NCBI GenBank assembly: GCA_015067705.1
Contig: SVLW01000016.1
Span: forward strand, 1-42,045
From: Oscillospiraceae bacterium
GTDB taxonomy: Bacteria > Bacillota > Clostridia > Oscillospirales > QAMX01
Direction: 5' to 3'
DNA length: 42,045 nucleotides
Shown here: piece by piece, positions 32,697-41,083 of the stretch
How positions within the stretch are numbered: position 1 is the stretch's first letter
Layout: each line of letters starts with the position of its first letter
Notes under the pieces: model-generated
Told to the model about the DNA's origin: nothing
What the model saw: the letters and a program-made list of their open reading frames with translations, nothing else
Database searches by the model: none
Program-made: the position numbers and the translations under genes

Positions 32697-33125
32697 TCAG
32701 TGACAGTGGGCACAATTTTCACAATCCGGGAAGCAGGATTTGTCATAAGGAATGCCATAACGCTCATAATAATCCCGCACCGCATTCTTCACGGCCTCTT
32801 CCGCCAGCACGGAACAGTGCAGCTTGTGCGCCGGCAGGCCGTCCAGAGCCTCTGCCACCGCCCGATTGGTCAGCTCCAGGGCTTCCGCCACGGGTTTGCC
32901 CTTGATCATCTCCGTGGCCATAGAGCTGGACGCAATGGCAGAGCCGCAGCCGAAGGTCTCAAACTTCACGTCAGAGATCACCTGGTTCTCGATTTTGAGA
33001 TAGATTTTCATGATATCGCCGCACTTGGCGTTGCCTACTTCGCCGACACCGTCGGCATTTTCAATGATCCCCACATTTCTGGGATGGGTGAAATGATCCA
33101 TAACCTTATCGCTGTAAAGTGCCAT
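32697..33125 (-). CDS. iscU: Fe-S cluster assembly scaffold IscU/NifU N-terminal type
   Basis: A 142-residue scaffold on which NifS-donated sulfur and iron are built into clusters. The three ligand cysteines are C35 (GNAKCGD), C60 (FGCGSAIA) and C104 (HCSVLAEEAV). The C-terminus carries an extra CFPDCENCAHC group (C131, C135, C138, C141), a Clostridial variant that may bind another metal or cluster. ATG 33125 has AAAGGAA upstream. It follows nifS by 48 bases. Confidence 0.93.
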   Translation of the reverse strand: MALYSDKVMDHFTHPRNVGIIENADGVGEVGNAKCGDIMKIYLKIENQVISDVKFETFGCGSAIASSSMATEMIKGKPVAEALELTNRAVAEALDGLPAHKLHCSVLAEEAVKNAVRDYYERYGIPYDKSCFPDCENCAHCH

Positions 33126-33173
33126 ACTTCTGTTCCTTTCTCTCAAATGATATCTATGGTATATGAATGAATG

Positions 33174-34361
33174 TCATAAAATATACTGGCGCTTGCCATT
33201 TTCCAGATCGCGCCACACCGGGGAAATTTTCCGGAGATACGTCACCACTTCTTCTACTGCCGTGATGATCTCCTGTACCTCCTCCGGCGTATTCTCCGCG
33301 TTCAGCGTAAGCCGCAGGGAGCCATGGGCCACATCATGCACCCGACCGATGGCCAGAAGCACATGACTGGGATCCAGCGATCCCGAAGTACAGGCGGAGC
33401 CGGAGGAAGCGGCGATGCCCTTCTGATCTAAGAGGAGCAGCAGCGACTCGCCCTCGATGCCCTCAAAGCAGAAGCTGACGTTACCCGGCAGACGCTTTTC
33501 CCGGTCGCCGTTTAAGGCGCTGTGGGGAATTTTCGCAAGTCCCTCGATGAGCTGCTCCCGCAGACCCATCACATACGCTGCATCCGCTTCCATTTTCACG
33601 CAGGCCTCGTCCAGTGCCGCCGCCATGCCCATGATGCCGGGCACATTCTCCGTTCCGGCACGCTTTCCGCGTTCCTGTGCGCCGCCCTCGATGAGGGAGG
33701 TCAGCGGGATCCCGCGTCTTGCATAGAGGGCGCCCACGCCCTTGGGGCCGTGGAACTTGTGGGCGGAGAGGGACAGCAGATCGATCTGCTCCTGCCGGAC
33801 ATCCACCGGCAGATGCCCCACCGCCTGGACCGCATCCGTATGGAACAATACGCCTCTTGCCCGGCACACCGCACCGATCTCTCTGGTGGGCTGGATGGTG
33901 CCGATCTCGTTATTGGCATACATCACCGTGACCAGGCAGGTATCGTCCCGGATGGCCTCGGCCACCTGCTCCGCTGTGATAAGACCGTTCTCGTGCACAT
34001 CCAGCAGCGTGATCTCATAGCCTTCCTTTTTCAGTTTCTCCAAAGTATGCAGCACCGCATGATGCTCAAAGGCAGTGGAGATGATGTGCCGTTTCCCACG
34101 CCTGGCGCCGATGGCGGCGGCGGACAGAATCGCCTGATTATCCGCCTCACTGCCGCCAGAGGTGAAATAGATCTCTCGCGGTTCGCATCCCAGTCTTGCG
34201 GCAATGCGGCCGCGGGCGGCATCCAGTGCCTCCGCCGCCTCCTGCCCCAGGGTGTAGAGACTGGAGGGATTGCCGAAGTGGGTCTCCATATACGGCAGCA
34301 TGGCCTCGATGGCCTGTCTGCTCATCTTCGTGGTGGCTGCGTTATCTGCATATATCCTCAT
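33174..34361 (-). CDS. nifS: Cysteine desulfurase NifS type
   Basis: A 395-residue PLP enzyme that takes sulfur from cysteine for Fe-S assembly. The PLP lysine is K202 (LSLSAHKFHGPKG), the histidine H100/H101 lies in TAFEHHAVLHT, and the catalytic cysteine is C324 in SSGSACTSGSLDPSHVL, a longer loop typical of NifS/IscS rather than SufS. FTSGGSEADN binds the cofactor. The start ATG 34361 has GGAG nine bases ahead; a start at 34376 lacks one. It opens the nifS-iscU-rrf2 unit. Confidence 0.95.
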   Translation of the reverse strand: MRIYADNAATTKMSRQAIEAMLPYMETHFGNPSSLYTLGQEAAEALDAARGRIAARLGCEPREIYFTSGGSEADNQAILSAAAIGARRGKRHIISTAFEHHAVLHTLEKLKKEGYEITLLDVHENGLITAEQVAEAIRDDTCLVTVMYANNEIGTIQPTREIGAVCRARGVLFHTDAVQAVGHLPVDVRQEQIDLLSLSAHKFHGPKGVGALYARRGIPLTSLIEGGAQERGKRAGTENVPGIMGMAAALDEACVKMEADAAYVMGLREQLIEGLAKIPHSALNGDREKRLPGNVSFCFEGIEGESLLLLLDQKGIAASSGSACTSGSLDPSHVLLAIGRVHDVAHGSLRLTLNAENTPEEVQEIITAVEEVVTYLRKISPVWRDLENGKRQYIL

Positions 34362-34424
34362 AAAGCTTCGCTCCATTCCATTTCGATTCCGGTTTATTTA
34401 CCTACTATCTTTCTTGGTGAGTCC

Positions 34425-34453
34425 AGTATAGCGTATACTCCCTACTTTGTCAA
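34425..34453 (-). promoter_or_regulatory. Promoter of the nifS operon
   Basis: On the minus strand TTGACA (34448-34453) and TATACT (34425-34430) are 17 bases apart. ACCTAT overlaps the -35 by one base, CCTA/TAGG flank it (34441-34457), and the CCTACT word recurs at 34401. ACCTAT also abuts the -35 of the Rrf2 promoter. Confidence 0.7.
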
Positions 34454-34512
34454 TAGGTAATTAGAAAAAATATACGGGAATGGTAGTAGTACCCTCCATC
34501 CCCGTAAATGCA

Positions 34513-36009
34513 TTATGAAAAGGGCGCGGGCTCTGCGGCGTTTGGATAAAACTGCAGCGCGTCCTGCACGGTGAGGAACGCACCCGCGTCCCGCCAACCG
34601 TTTCGCATCCGCATCCCTTTTGCCGTCAGCACAGGATACTGCCAACGGCTTCTCTGATGGGTATAGTTGATCCAGGAGTCGATGATCCAGCCGTCCTCCA
34701 TCTCCTCCGCGGTATAGGCCAGGTATCCCCGGATATTCTCCCCTTCTCTCGGCAGGGAGAAGGCGGCGAACACGTCGTCCCCCTCCTGCTCTCCGAAGAG
34801 CACATCCTGATATCCATACGTTTCCCGGCCAAGCTCTGCATAGTCCGCCCGGTACACACCGTCCGCCCGGTCACAGAGCAGCTCTCCCGTGACCGCATCC
34901 GCCACGCGCCATCCATCCAGACGATCGGTGGTCCAGAGCTGGATGGACTCGGTGCCGATGCGTGCCGGCTCCATGATCCAGCGGAAGTGATGGATGATCC
35001 GCCATGCCTCGCGTTCGCCGGAGAGCTCCACCCCCACGCCGGTGATCAGAAGCTCCCGGTCGTCGTACACCACATACTGGTGGATGCCTTCCTCGTCCCG
35101 TTCGCTGACCCAGCGTCCGTCGTTCACCGGGTGCTCCACCCGGGACACCACCACGCGCCGGGCATCCCGCAGGGTGAGAAGCTCCTCGGCGCTGAGATCT
35201 GATAGAATATCCTCCGGGAATCCCAGCGCCAGAAGATTTTCCCGAATGGCGCTCAGCTCCGCCGTGTCCTCCATGGTTACCGGCTGCCACGCCATGGGAT
35301 AGCGCCCAAAGCAGCCGTATCCCACCGCCGCGCCCGCCAGCAGCACCGCCGCCAGCACGCCCAGAAGCGCACCGTCCGAGATCCGCACCGGCGCCGCCGT
35401 CACCGCATAGCCCGCCTCGTCAAGATCCCGCGCTACCCGGAAGAGCGCGCGGAGCAGCAGTCCATAGGCCAGGATCATCAAAATCGACAGCACCGCTCCC
35501 CGGTATCCGATCACCGCCAGAAGCGATAAGACCAGAAGCCACAGCACCATGCCCACTGCCCCGCCCATGCGGGGCGTCGTCCCCGCCTTGCGCTGCACCT
35601 GCCGAAGTCCCGCGGCAAAGAGGATGAGCTGCGTCACTTGCAGCAGCAGGCTCACAGCGCTGAGCGCCAGGTTCCGGATACTGCCGTCCGGGAGATGACA
35701 CCAGATGGTGGTGTTCCATAAAAGCACGCTGCAGGTCAGCACCGTCCGCAGAAGCGCCAGCACATATCCCCCGCGAAACGCCGGATTCTCCCGCCGCAGC
35801 GTGCGGAGGCCCAGAAGCTGCAGCATCATGCCGCAGAGGGGCAGGAGATAATGAAGATAGAGAAACTGCAGCGTAATGGCCTGGAGGGCATAGCCCCAGA
35901 GGATCCGCCGCAGAGCCCTGCGGCAGGGCGACACGGAGAGGGTGATCTCCTCATCCGGCGGCAGAAGTGCCGGGAACGCCGGGTCTTCATACCGTCTTTC
36001 CACGCTCAT
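34513..36009 (-). CDS. Membrane protein with large extracytoplasmic domain, sigma-linked
   Basis: A 498-residue protein of unknown family. Residues 1-235 hold about six or seven helices (near 36-68, 81-99, 114-132, 149-188, 213-232). Residues 235-498 are soluble and probably outside, with Trp/Tyr/Asp-rich strands (RRVVVSRVEHPVNDGRWVS; AWRIIHHFRWIMEPARIGTES). The start overlaps the ECF sigma stop by ATGA, so the pair is coupled. It does not look like a standard zinc anti-sigma factor, but could be a membrane-bound sensor of that sigma factor. This role is inferred from position only. Confidence 0.82.
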   Translation of the reverse strand: MSVERRYEDPAFPALLPPDEEITLSVSPCRRALRRILWGYALQAITLQFLYLHYLLPLCGMMLQLLGLRTLRRENPAFRGGYVLALLRTVLTCSVLLWNTTIWCHLPDGSIRNLALSAVSLLLQVTQLILFAAGLRQVQRKAGTTPRMGGAVGMVLWLLVLSLLAVIGYRGAVLSILMILAYGLLLRALFRVARDLDEAGYAVTAAPVRISDGALLGVLAAVLLAGAAVGYGCFGRYPMAWQPVTMEDTAELSAIRENLLALGFPEDILSDLSAEELLTLRDARRVVVSRVEHPVNDGRWVSERDEEGIHQYVVYDDRELLITGVGVELSGEREAWRIIHHFRWIMEPARIGTESIQLWTTDRLDGWRVADAVTGELLCDRADGVYRADYAELGRETYGYQDVLFGEQEGDDVFAAFSLPREGENIRGYLAYTAEEMEDGWIIDSWINYTHQRSRWQYPVLTAKGMRMRNGWRDAGAFLTVQDALQFYPNAAEPAPFS

Positions 36010-36557
36010 GCCTCCTCACCTCCCATCAGATCCCTCAGCCGTCGGCGGATGCGGTACAGCCGCCCCTCCACGGCACGTTCCGTGCTGCCGGTCTCCGCCG
36101 CGATCTGGGCGGTGGACTGGAGATAATAATACTTCCGATAAAAGAGCGCCCGATCCCGGCCGGAAAGCGCAGACAGCGCCGCGGCCAGCCGTTCCCGCCG
36201 TTCCTCTCTTAAAAGCTGCGCCTCGGGATCCTCGCCCTCCGCCGACAGCTCTTCGGAGAGCGCCTCCACGGGGAGCTCCCGGCCCCGACGCCGGGCCATG
36301 TCAATGGCCGCATTCCGGGCGATCACGGTGATCCAGGCCGTCCAGGAGCCGCGATCCTCCGCATATCCGTCGATCCGCTCCCAGATCCGCAGCAGTACGT
36401 CCTGCACGCATTCCTCCCGGTCGCTCTCCGACCGCAGGATGGGTCCCGCCACATAGCGGATCAGTGCGCCGTACTGCGTCGCCAGCGCCGAAAGGCCCGC
36501 CTCCCGCCGCGCCCGCAGCAGCGCGATGATCTCCTTCTCCTGCACGCGCCCTCTCAC
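36006..36557 (-). CDS. ECF-type sigma-70 family factor
   Basis: A 183-residue two-domain sigma factor. Region 2 is residues 20-85 (LATQYGALIRYVAGPIL; EECVQDVLLRIWERI; SWTAWITVIARNAAIDMARRR), region 4 is about 120-175 (ERLAAALSALSGRDRALFYRKYYYL; AQIAAETGSTERAVEGRLYRIRRRLRDLM). Such factors link membrane or stress signals to transcription. The start is GTG 36557 with AGGGA upstream; GTG 36545 is possible. A TAGAAT with a poor -35 lies just upstream. The gene overlaps its membrane partner, with no anti-sigma motif seen. Confidence 0.9.
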   Translation of the reverse strand: MRGRVQEKEIIALLRARREAGLSALATQYGALIRYVAGPILRSESDREECVQDVLLRIWERIDGYAEDRGSWTAWITVIARNAAIDMARRRGRELPVEALSEELSAEGEDPEAQLLREERRERLAAALSALSGRDRALFYRKYYYLQSTAQIAAETGSTERAVEGRLYRIRRRLRDLMGGEEA

Positions 36558-36609
36558 CTCACTTTCCCTTCTATTCTATCATACGATGAAATCCCCGAAA
36601 ACCCACGCA

Positions 36610-36637
36610 AAAAAGCCCGGATCCATCCGGGCTTTTT
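36610..36637 (-). terminator. Terminator of the DUF2812 gene
   Basis: AAAAAGCCCGGAT pairs with ATCCGGGCTTTTT around a tiny loop, giving a T-run on the minus strand after the DUF2812 stop. Confidence 0.85.
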
Positions 36638-36643
36638 CAAATG

Positions 36644-37900
36644 TTATTCCGCAATACTCTCCGCTAAAATCGCGGCCCACTGGGTCATGGTAAGGGGTTC
36701 TGACTGACTGTAGGGATGGAAAGACGCCCGCACCATGCGCGTCCCCTGACAGATCAGCACATGGGGAGAGCCGTGGTCATCCCGGTATCCCACCGCGTAA
36801 TCCGCCGAAATGGGCAAAGGCTCCGGCCCCTCATATTCACCGAAGGGATTCTCCCCGGAGAATAGCCGGGTCAGCCGCACCTGGCCCCGGTCGTGCCGCA
36901 GATACTCCAGGGCAAGACCCCGGGCAATGCGCGGATGCACCGTCTCGTGATAGTCCACATAAAGCGATCCCTCGATCCGCGTGCCGTCCGCTCCTGTGAC
37001 GCAGCCGATCTCCTCCCAGCGCACATTGTCCGGCGCCAGCCAGTCGCTCCACCGCCGCACCGTATTAGCAAAGCCTATATTCGTCAGCTCGTAATCGGCG
37101 CCCTCACCGGCAAAATCCGCAATGGTGGCGAAAGGCAGTTCTTCCGCATACGCCGCAATGGGGATCTCCCCCTCGTTTGCCATGCCGGAGAGCAGCGTCG
37201 ATGCAAAGAGCACCGCCCACACCGCCGTCAGCACCACGTCCACCATACGCACCCCGCGATAAAGCGCCGCACGTCTGCGCCAGTCCTTGCCCCGGCGGAT
37301 TTCTTCCCCCGCCCGAAGCCGACGGTATAATCTTGTCAGAGCAAAGCATTCCCGCAGACGACTGACGATCGTCCAGAGGAGCAAAAGCCCCGTCAAGAGC
37401 ATCAGCCAGGATTTCATATGGATCGCCATTAAAAGCACCGGCACAATGCCCTGTGACCGGGCGACGGGATAGACCACCATCCAGAAGAGCGCCGTGTGCA
37501 GGGCGTCCCGACGGCGTTTCCGCACCGCCTGAAGTGCCAGCGCCTGCACCTCCGGATCGGTATTCAGCTCCCGTTCCCCGTCGTACGCCCCGCGGTAAAT
37601 GAAAAACTCCCCGCGTTTTGCCACGTATTCCCAGCCGTATTCCGCGTTCAGCTCCAGCGCCTCTTCCTCAGGCTCGCCGTTTTGCTCATTCCACATACTG
37701 GTGCCGTGGCGGGAGGCCTCCAGACGGTACTGCATCCGCCCGGGCTCGCCCCGGTGAAACTCCGCTATCCCGCAGAAGATCCCGTCGGGCGCCAGATGCA
37801 GCCCCTCCGCCGACAGATCCGAGAGCCAGCTCTCCATGCCTTCCACATCATAGGCCGGGCAGGGCGCCGGCCGAAAGACCTTCCTCTCACGCGTTTCCAT
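36644..37900 (-). CDS. DUF2812 domain membrane protein
   Basis: A 418-residue protein. The N-terminal 100 residues are a DUF2812 domain: PAYDVEGMESWLSDLSAEGL, a RMQYRLEA strand and GWEYVAKRGEFFIYR. Helices follow near 135-180 and 215-240, then a soluble tail (ADYELTNIGFANTVRRWSDWL). DUF2812 genes are often found right behind PadR genes, as here; a membrane stress role is assumed but unproven. The start ATG 37900 is 14 bases inside the PadR gene, so the two are coupled; the ribosome site AAAGGAGG lies just upstream. Confidence 0.88.
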   Translation of the reverse strand: METRERKVFRPAPCPAYDVEGMESWLSDLSAEGLHLAPDGIFCGIAEFHRGEPGRMQYRLEASRHGTSMWNEQNGEPEEEALELNAEYGWEYVAKRGEFFIYRGAYDGERELNTDPEVQALALQAVRKRRRDALHTALFWMVVYPVARSQGIVPVLLMAIHMKSWLMLLTGLLLLWTIVSRLRECFALTRLYRRLRAGEEIRRGKDWRRRAALYRGVRMVDVVLTAVWAVLFASTLLSGMANEGEIPIAAYAEELPFATIADFAGEGADYELTNIGFANTVRRWSDWLAPDNVRWEEIGCVTGADGTRIEGSLYVDYHETVHPRIARGLALEYLRHDRGQVRLTRLFSGENPFGEYEGPEPLPISADYAVGYRDDHGSPHVLICQGTRMVRASFHPYSQSEPLTMTQWAAILAESIAE

Positions 37901-38225
37901 TCTGCCGCCTCCTTTCTGCTTCCGCATCCTCCGCATCCCGCACGCAGCAGCGCAGACGGGACAGCTCCGTGAGATACGCCTGTTTCCCCTGCTCCGTGAT
38001 GGCGTAGGTGCGCTTTCGCCCGATGACCTCGATCTCCCGGATATAGCCTTCCTTCTCAAACTTTCCCAGAATCGTATAGAGCGTTGCCGGCCCGATGAGC
38101 ATCCGTCTGGCCGTGCGCCGCTCCAAATACGCGGCGATCTCAATGCCGCACATGGCCCCCTCCATCAGCGCCATCAGCACATAAAACATACTCTCCGTCA
38201 GACTCTCCATGGACTTTCGCGGCAC
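37887..38225 (-). CDS. PadR-family transcriptional regulator
   Basis: A 112-residue regulator. The winged helix opens with MESLTESMFYVLMALMEGAMCGIEIAAYLE, then LIGPATLYTILGKFEKEGYIREI and RKRTYAITEQGKQAYLTELS, all PadR marks; the short C-terminal helix dimerises. GTG 38225 is preferred because GGAGG is eight bases upstream; GTG 38234 is too close to it. PadR proteins usually repress their own operon. Its promoter has three direct repeats, and it overlaps the DUF2812 gene by 14 bases. Confidence 0.92.
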   Translation of the reverse strand: MPRKSMESLTESMFYVLMALMEGAMCGIEIAAYLERRTARRMLIGPATLYTILGKFEKEGYIREIEVIGRKRTYAITEQGKQAYLTELSRLRCCVRDAEDAEAERRRQNGNA

Positions 38226-38238
38226 GGGACTCACCTCC

Positions 38239-38273
38239 TGATATCGTTACTTGATATCGTTTGATGATATTGT
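38239..38273 (-). promoter_or_regulatory. Three 13-bp-spaced direct repeats, PadR operator
   Basis: TGATATCGTT at 38239 and at 38252, then TGATATTGT at 38265, exactly 13 bases apart. The last covers the -10 box and the others lie between promoter and start codon. Confidence 0.65.
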
Positions 38274-38297
38274 ATCGGAAGAAGAACCTCCTGTCAA
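38269..38297 (-). promoter_or_regulatory. Promoter of the padR / DUF2812 unit
   Basis: On the minus strand TTGACA (38292-38297) and TACAAT (38269-38274) are 17 bases apart. Confidence 0.75.
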
Positions 38298-38302
38298 GAG
38301 GG

Positions 38303-38336
38303 AAAAAATATCCGGCCTGCGCTTAGCAGACCGGAT
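38303..38336 (-). terminator. Terminator of the MBOAT / DHHW operon
   Basis: On the minus strand ATCCGG-T-CTGC pairs with GCAG-G-CCGGAT (38310-38336), followed by ATTTTTTCC, seven bases past the MBOAT stop. Confidence 0.75.
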
Positions 38337-38342
38337 GCCGGA

Positions 38343-39740
38343 TCAGAACCGGAAATAGATAAAGGGATTATATTTCGTGGACAGGATCGTACTGACACAG
38401 AGCAGCAGGAGCAGCGCGTACACCGCATATTCCGCCACGGCGCGAGGCAGACTGTCCCGGCCCCGGGGGATTCGCCATGGCAGGGCGCAGACCATTCCCA
38501 GCGGCAGGAAGAAAAGTCCCCGCAGCAGACCGTAATGCCCCGTCAGAACGGCCGCCCAGTCCGTTTTCGGCAGCGTGAACATGGCGTGAAGCGCCCGTCC
38601 CAGAGACGGCAGATCCGTCATATAGAAGAGCACCCAGCCCACCAGAACCAGCACCATGGTATAACACCATCCCGCCGCCCTGGGCAGCCGGGAGAGCCAC
38701 TTGCCGAGGAAGAGCTTTTCCAGCATCAGAAGCACACCGTAATAAAGCCCCCAGAGCAGGAAATTCCAGTCGGCCCCATGCCAGAAGCCCGTAATGACCC
38801 ACACCACCAGAATATTCCGCATCCATTTCCCCCGGCTCACCCGATTGCCGCCCAGGGGGATATAGATATAATCCCGGAACCAGCTTGATAAAGAAATGTG
38901 CCATCGTCTCCAGAACTCCGTAATGGAGCAGGAGATATAGGGATGGTCAAAATTCTCCAGAAAATGAAAGCCGAACATCCGCCCCAGGCCGATGGCCATA
39001 TCGGAATAGCCGGAGAAGTCAAAATAAATCTGCAGGGCATAAGAAAGCGCCGCGATCCAGTACATGGCCCCGCCGAACACCGCGGGATCCCCCGCGTAAA
39101 TGGTGTCTGCGATGACGCCCACCTGATTGGCAATGAGTACCTTTTTGGAGAGACCCACCAGAAAGCGCTTCAGACCCGCCGCCACCTCGGGCAGCGTCTC
39201 CCGGCGGTTCGTGATCTCCTCCTCCACGGTTTGATACCGCACGATGGGGCCGGCGATGAGCTGTGGGAAAAAGCTCACATAGAGCAGGAGATACCAGAAG
39301 TTCCGCTGTACCCTCACCTGATCCCGATAGAGATCGATCACATAAGAGAGGATCTGGAAGGTATAGAAGCTGATGCCGATGGGCAGCACGATCTCCGGCA
39401 GAGCCCAGTCCGCGCCGAAGAGCGCCCGGAGATTCCCGGCAAAGAAGCCAAAGTACTTAAAAACCAACAGATTTCCCGTGATCAGCACCACGCCCGCGAG
39501 GAAGATCCCCCGCCGCAGGCCGTCCCTATTCCGACAGCGCTCCATCAGGATTCCGCAGACATAGGCCAGAAGCGCCGCCAGGATCATCCACACCATCCGC
39601 CGGGGCTCTCCCCAGGAATAAAAGAAGAGCGACGCCGCCAGAAGCACCGCATTCCGCCAGACGCGATTGCGGCAAATCAAATAGAGTACCGCCGTAATGG
39701 GCAGAAACGCATAGAGAAAACTCAAACTGCTGAATACCAT
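38343..39740 (-). CDS. MBOAT-family O-acyltransferase (AlgI-like)
   Basis: A 465-residue membrane protein with about a dozen helices. The MBOAT core is plain: SFFPQLIAGPIVRY (156-169), ALQIYFDFSGYSDMAIGLGRMFGF (235-258), FWRRWHISLSSWFRDYIYIPLGGNR with H281, and VVWVITGFWHGADWNF with the conserved H321. AlgI-type enzymes carry acetyl groups across the membrane for O-acetylation of polysaccharides. With the DHHW gene directly upstream it forms an AlgI/AlgX-like pair. The target polymer is unknown. Confidence 0.95.
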   Translation of the reverse strand: MVFSSLSFLYAFLPITAVLYLICRNRVWRNAVLLAASLFFYSWGEPRRMVWMILAALLAYVCGILMERCRNRDGLRRGIFLAGVVLITGNLLVFKYFGFFAGNLRALFGADWALPEIVLPIGISFYTFQILSYVIDLYRDQVRVQRNFWYLLLYVSFFPQLIAGPIVRYQTVEEEITNRRETLPEVAAGLKRFLVGLSKKVLIANQVGVIADTIYAGDPAVFGGAMYWIAALSYALQIYFDFSGYSDMAIGLGRMFGFHFLENFDHPYISCSITEFWRRWHISLSSWFRDYIYIPLGGNRVSRGKWMRNILVVWVITGFWHGADWNFLLWGLYYGVLLMLEKLFLGKWLSRLPRAAGWCYTMVLVLVGWVLFYMTDLPSLGRALHAMFTLPKTDWAAVLTGHYGLLRGLFFLPLGMVCALPWRIPRGRDSLPRAVAEYAVYALLLLLCVSTILSTKYNPFIYFRF

Positions 39741-39744
39741 GGCA

Positions 39745-40938
39745 TCACCCCTCCACCAGAAAATCCGGCATCAGGAAATAATCGATATTTCCGATGAAAA
39801 GCACCCGATGGATCTCATGCTCGGCAAGATAATCGGAGAACCGGAAGGGCTCTCCCATAAGCGCCTCATAATACCGCAGATCCACCGCGTAGGTGTTCTG
39901 ATAGTGGGACGCCACCAGATTCAGAATGGCATTATCATAAGATTCCCCCAGGATCAGCAGATTCTCCCGTTCCGGGTCCCCCGTAGAGAGGATCACTTCT
40001 CCGTCGTCCTCGCCATAGATCAGACTGTAGGACGGCGGATCCTTCGCGCCGTTTCGGAATGCCGCCTGCCGTCCATACGCCTCTGCCGGGGCGCCGTTGA
40101 TCCATACGCGCAGTTCCGGAAGCGCATAGGCATAGAGTGTCACGTCCTCTTCGCGCATCAGGCCATAGCTCAGCGCCTTGGAACCGCACATCCGCCCGGC
40201 AAGCGTCACCTCTGCCGTCACTTCCCGGGGCGCATCCTCGCATTCCAGAATCTGCAGCACCTCCCGGTATCCCCGCGCCGCGCCCGCGGCATTCCAGTGG
40301 TGATCCGTGCGGTAAAAGAATTCTGAAAACTCCTCAAAACAATCGATGGTGAAACCGTCCATGCGCTCCTCCGGGAGCGTCACGCCCTGCCGCAGCGCCT
40401 CATAAAAGCCCGGTTTCTCTCCGGTCTCGAAATGCAGGTCGGTGTCCTTTTCAATATAATACAGGGAAAATTTCACCTCCGGATGGGCGGCAATAAGCGC
40501 CGAAAGCTGCGCCGCCCGGGCGGTGAGCTCGTCTTTCCGCGCCGCATCATAGGGCGCGTATACCAGATGCTCCGGCCCGAATAAGAGCGCCTGATCCGCC
40601 CGGATATATCGCTCCGCCAAATACTCCGACTCCCGGAAGGGCCGCCCCGCCAGATCCAGGATCGCCGTGGACAGTCTTGCATAGGCTTTCTTGAAGGTGG
40701 TGGACAGAGTCACCTGGTCGCCCAGCGCATTGTCCACGCTTTCCTGAAAGCTGCCGGAGAGATATCCCGCCAAAGTGGGCGCGTCGATCTTGTGGGCATA
40801 GCGGTTTTCATATTCACTGCGCTCCGCCGGCAGCAGCACCGTCTGCGCCAGTCCCGCCGCCGCCACGAACAGCAGCCCCGCCGCAAAGAGACCGCCCACC
40901 ACCGCGCGCCATCCCAATTCTCTGATTTTTCTGAACAT
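39745..40938 (-). CDS. DHHW-family SGNH-like acetyltransferase (AlgX/AlgJ-like)
   Basis: A 397-residue protein with an N-terminal membrane anchor (residues 13-35) and an extracytoplasmic domain. D212-H213-H214-W215 (YRTDHHWNAAG) is the DHHW motif, and the nucleophile region is LLILGESYDNAI with S333, where GES replaces the common GDS. With D212 and H214 a Ser-His-Asp triad is plausible. Partner to the MBOAT gene, four bases downstream. ATG 40938 has AGAGGA upstream; an earlier in-frame start at 41013 would include the promoter. Confidence 0.9.
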   Translation of the reverse strand: MFRKIRELGWRAVVGGLFAAGLLFVAAAGLAQTVLLPAERSEYENRYAHKIDAPTLAGYLSGSFQESVDNALGDQVTLSTTFKKAYARLSTAILDLAGRPFRESEYLAERYIRADQALLFGPEHLVYAPYDAARKDELTARAAQLSALIAAHPEVKFSLYYIEKDTDLHFETGEKPGFYEALRQGVTLPEERMDGFTIDCFEEFSEFFYRTDHHWNAAGAARGYREVLQILECEDAPREVTAEVTLAGRMCGSKALSYGLMREEDVTLYAYALPELRVWINGAPAEAYGRQAAFRNGAKDPPSYSLIYGEDDGEVILSTGDPERENLLILGESYDNAILNLVASHYQNTYAVDLRYYEALMGEPFRFSDYLAEHEIHRVLFIGNIDYFLMPDFLVEG

Positions 40939-40984
40939 CTGCAAAATCCTCTGATTGCTCTCTGTTTGAAAAGAAACTGTGGCT

Positions 40985-41013
40985 ATTTTATCATAGAACC
41001 CGGAACGATACAA
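40985..41013 (-). promoter_or_regulatory. Promoter of the DHHW / MBOAT operon
   Basis: On the minus strand TTGTAT (41008-41013) and TAAAAT (40985-40990) are 17 bases apart. It lies back to back with the TraX promoter, with 14 bases between the two -35 boxes. Confidence 0.55.
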
Positions 41014-41027
41014 GGGAGAGACGGCAC

Positions 41028-41055
41028 TTGTGCTTTTTTCCCATCATGCTATAAT
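41028..41055 (+). promoter_or_regulatory. Promoter of the TraX-like gene
   Basis: TTGTGC (41028-41033) and TATAAT (41050-41055) are 16 bases apart. Confidence 0.6.
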
Positions 41056-41083
41056 AATAGAAAACCCCGAAAGGAGCCGCACT

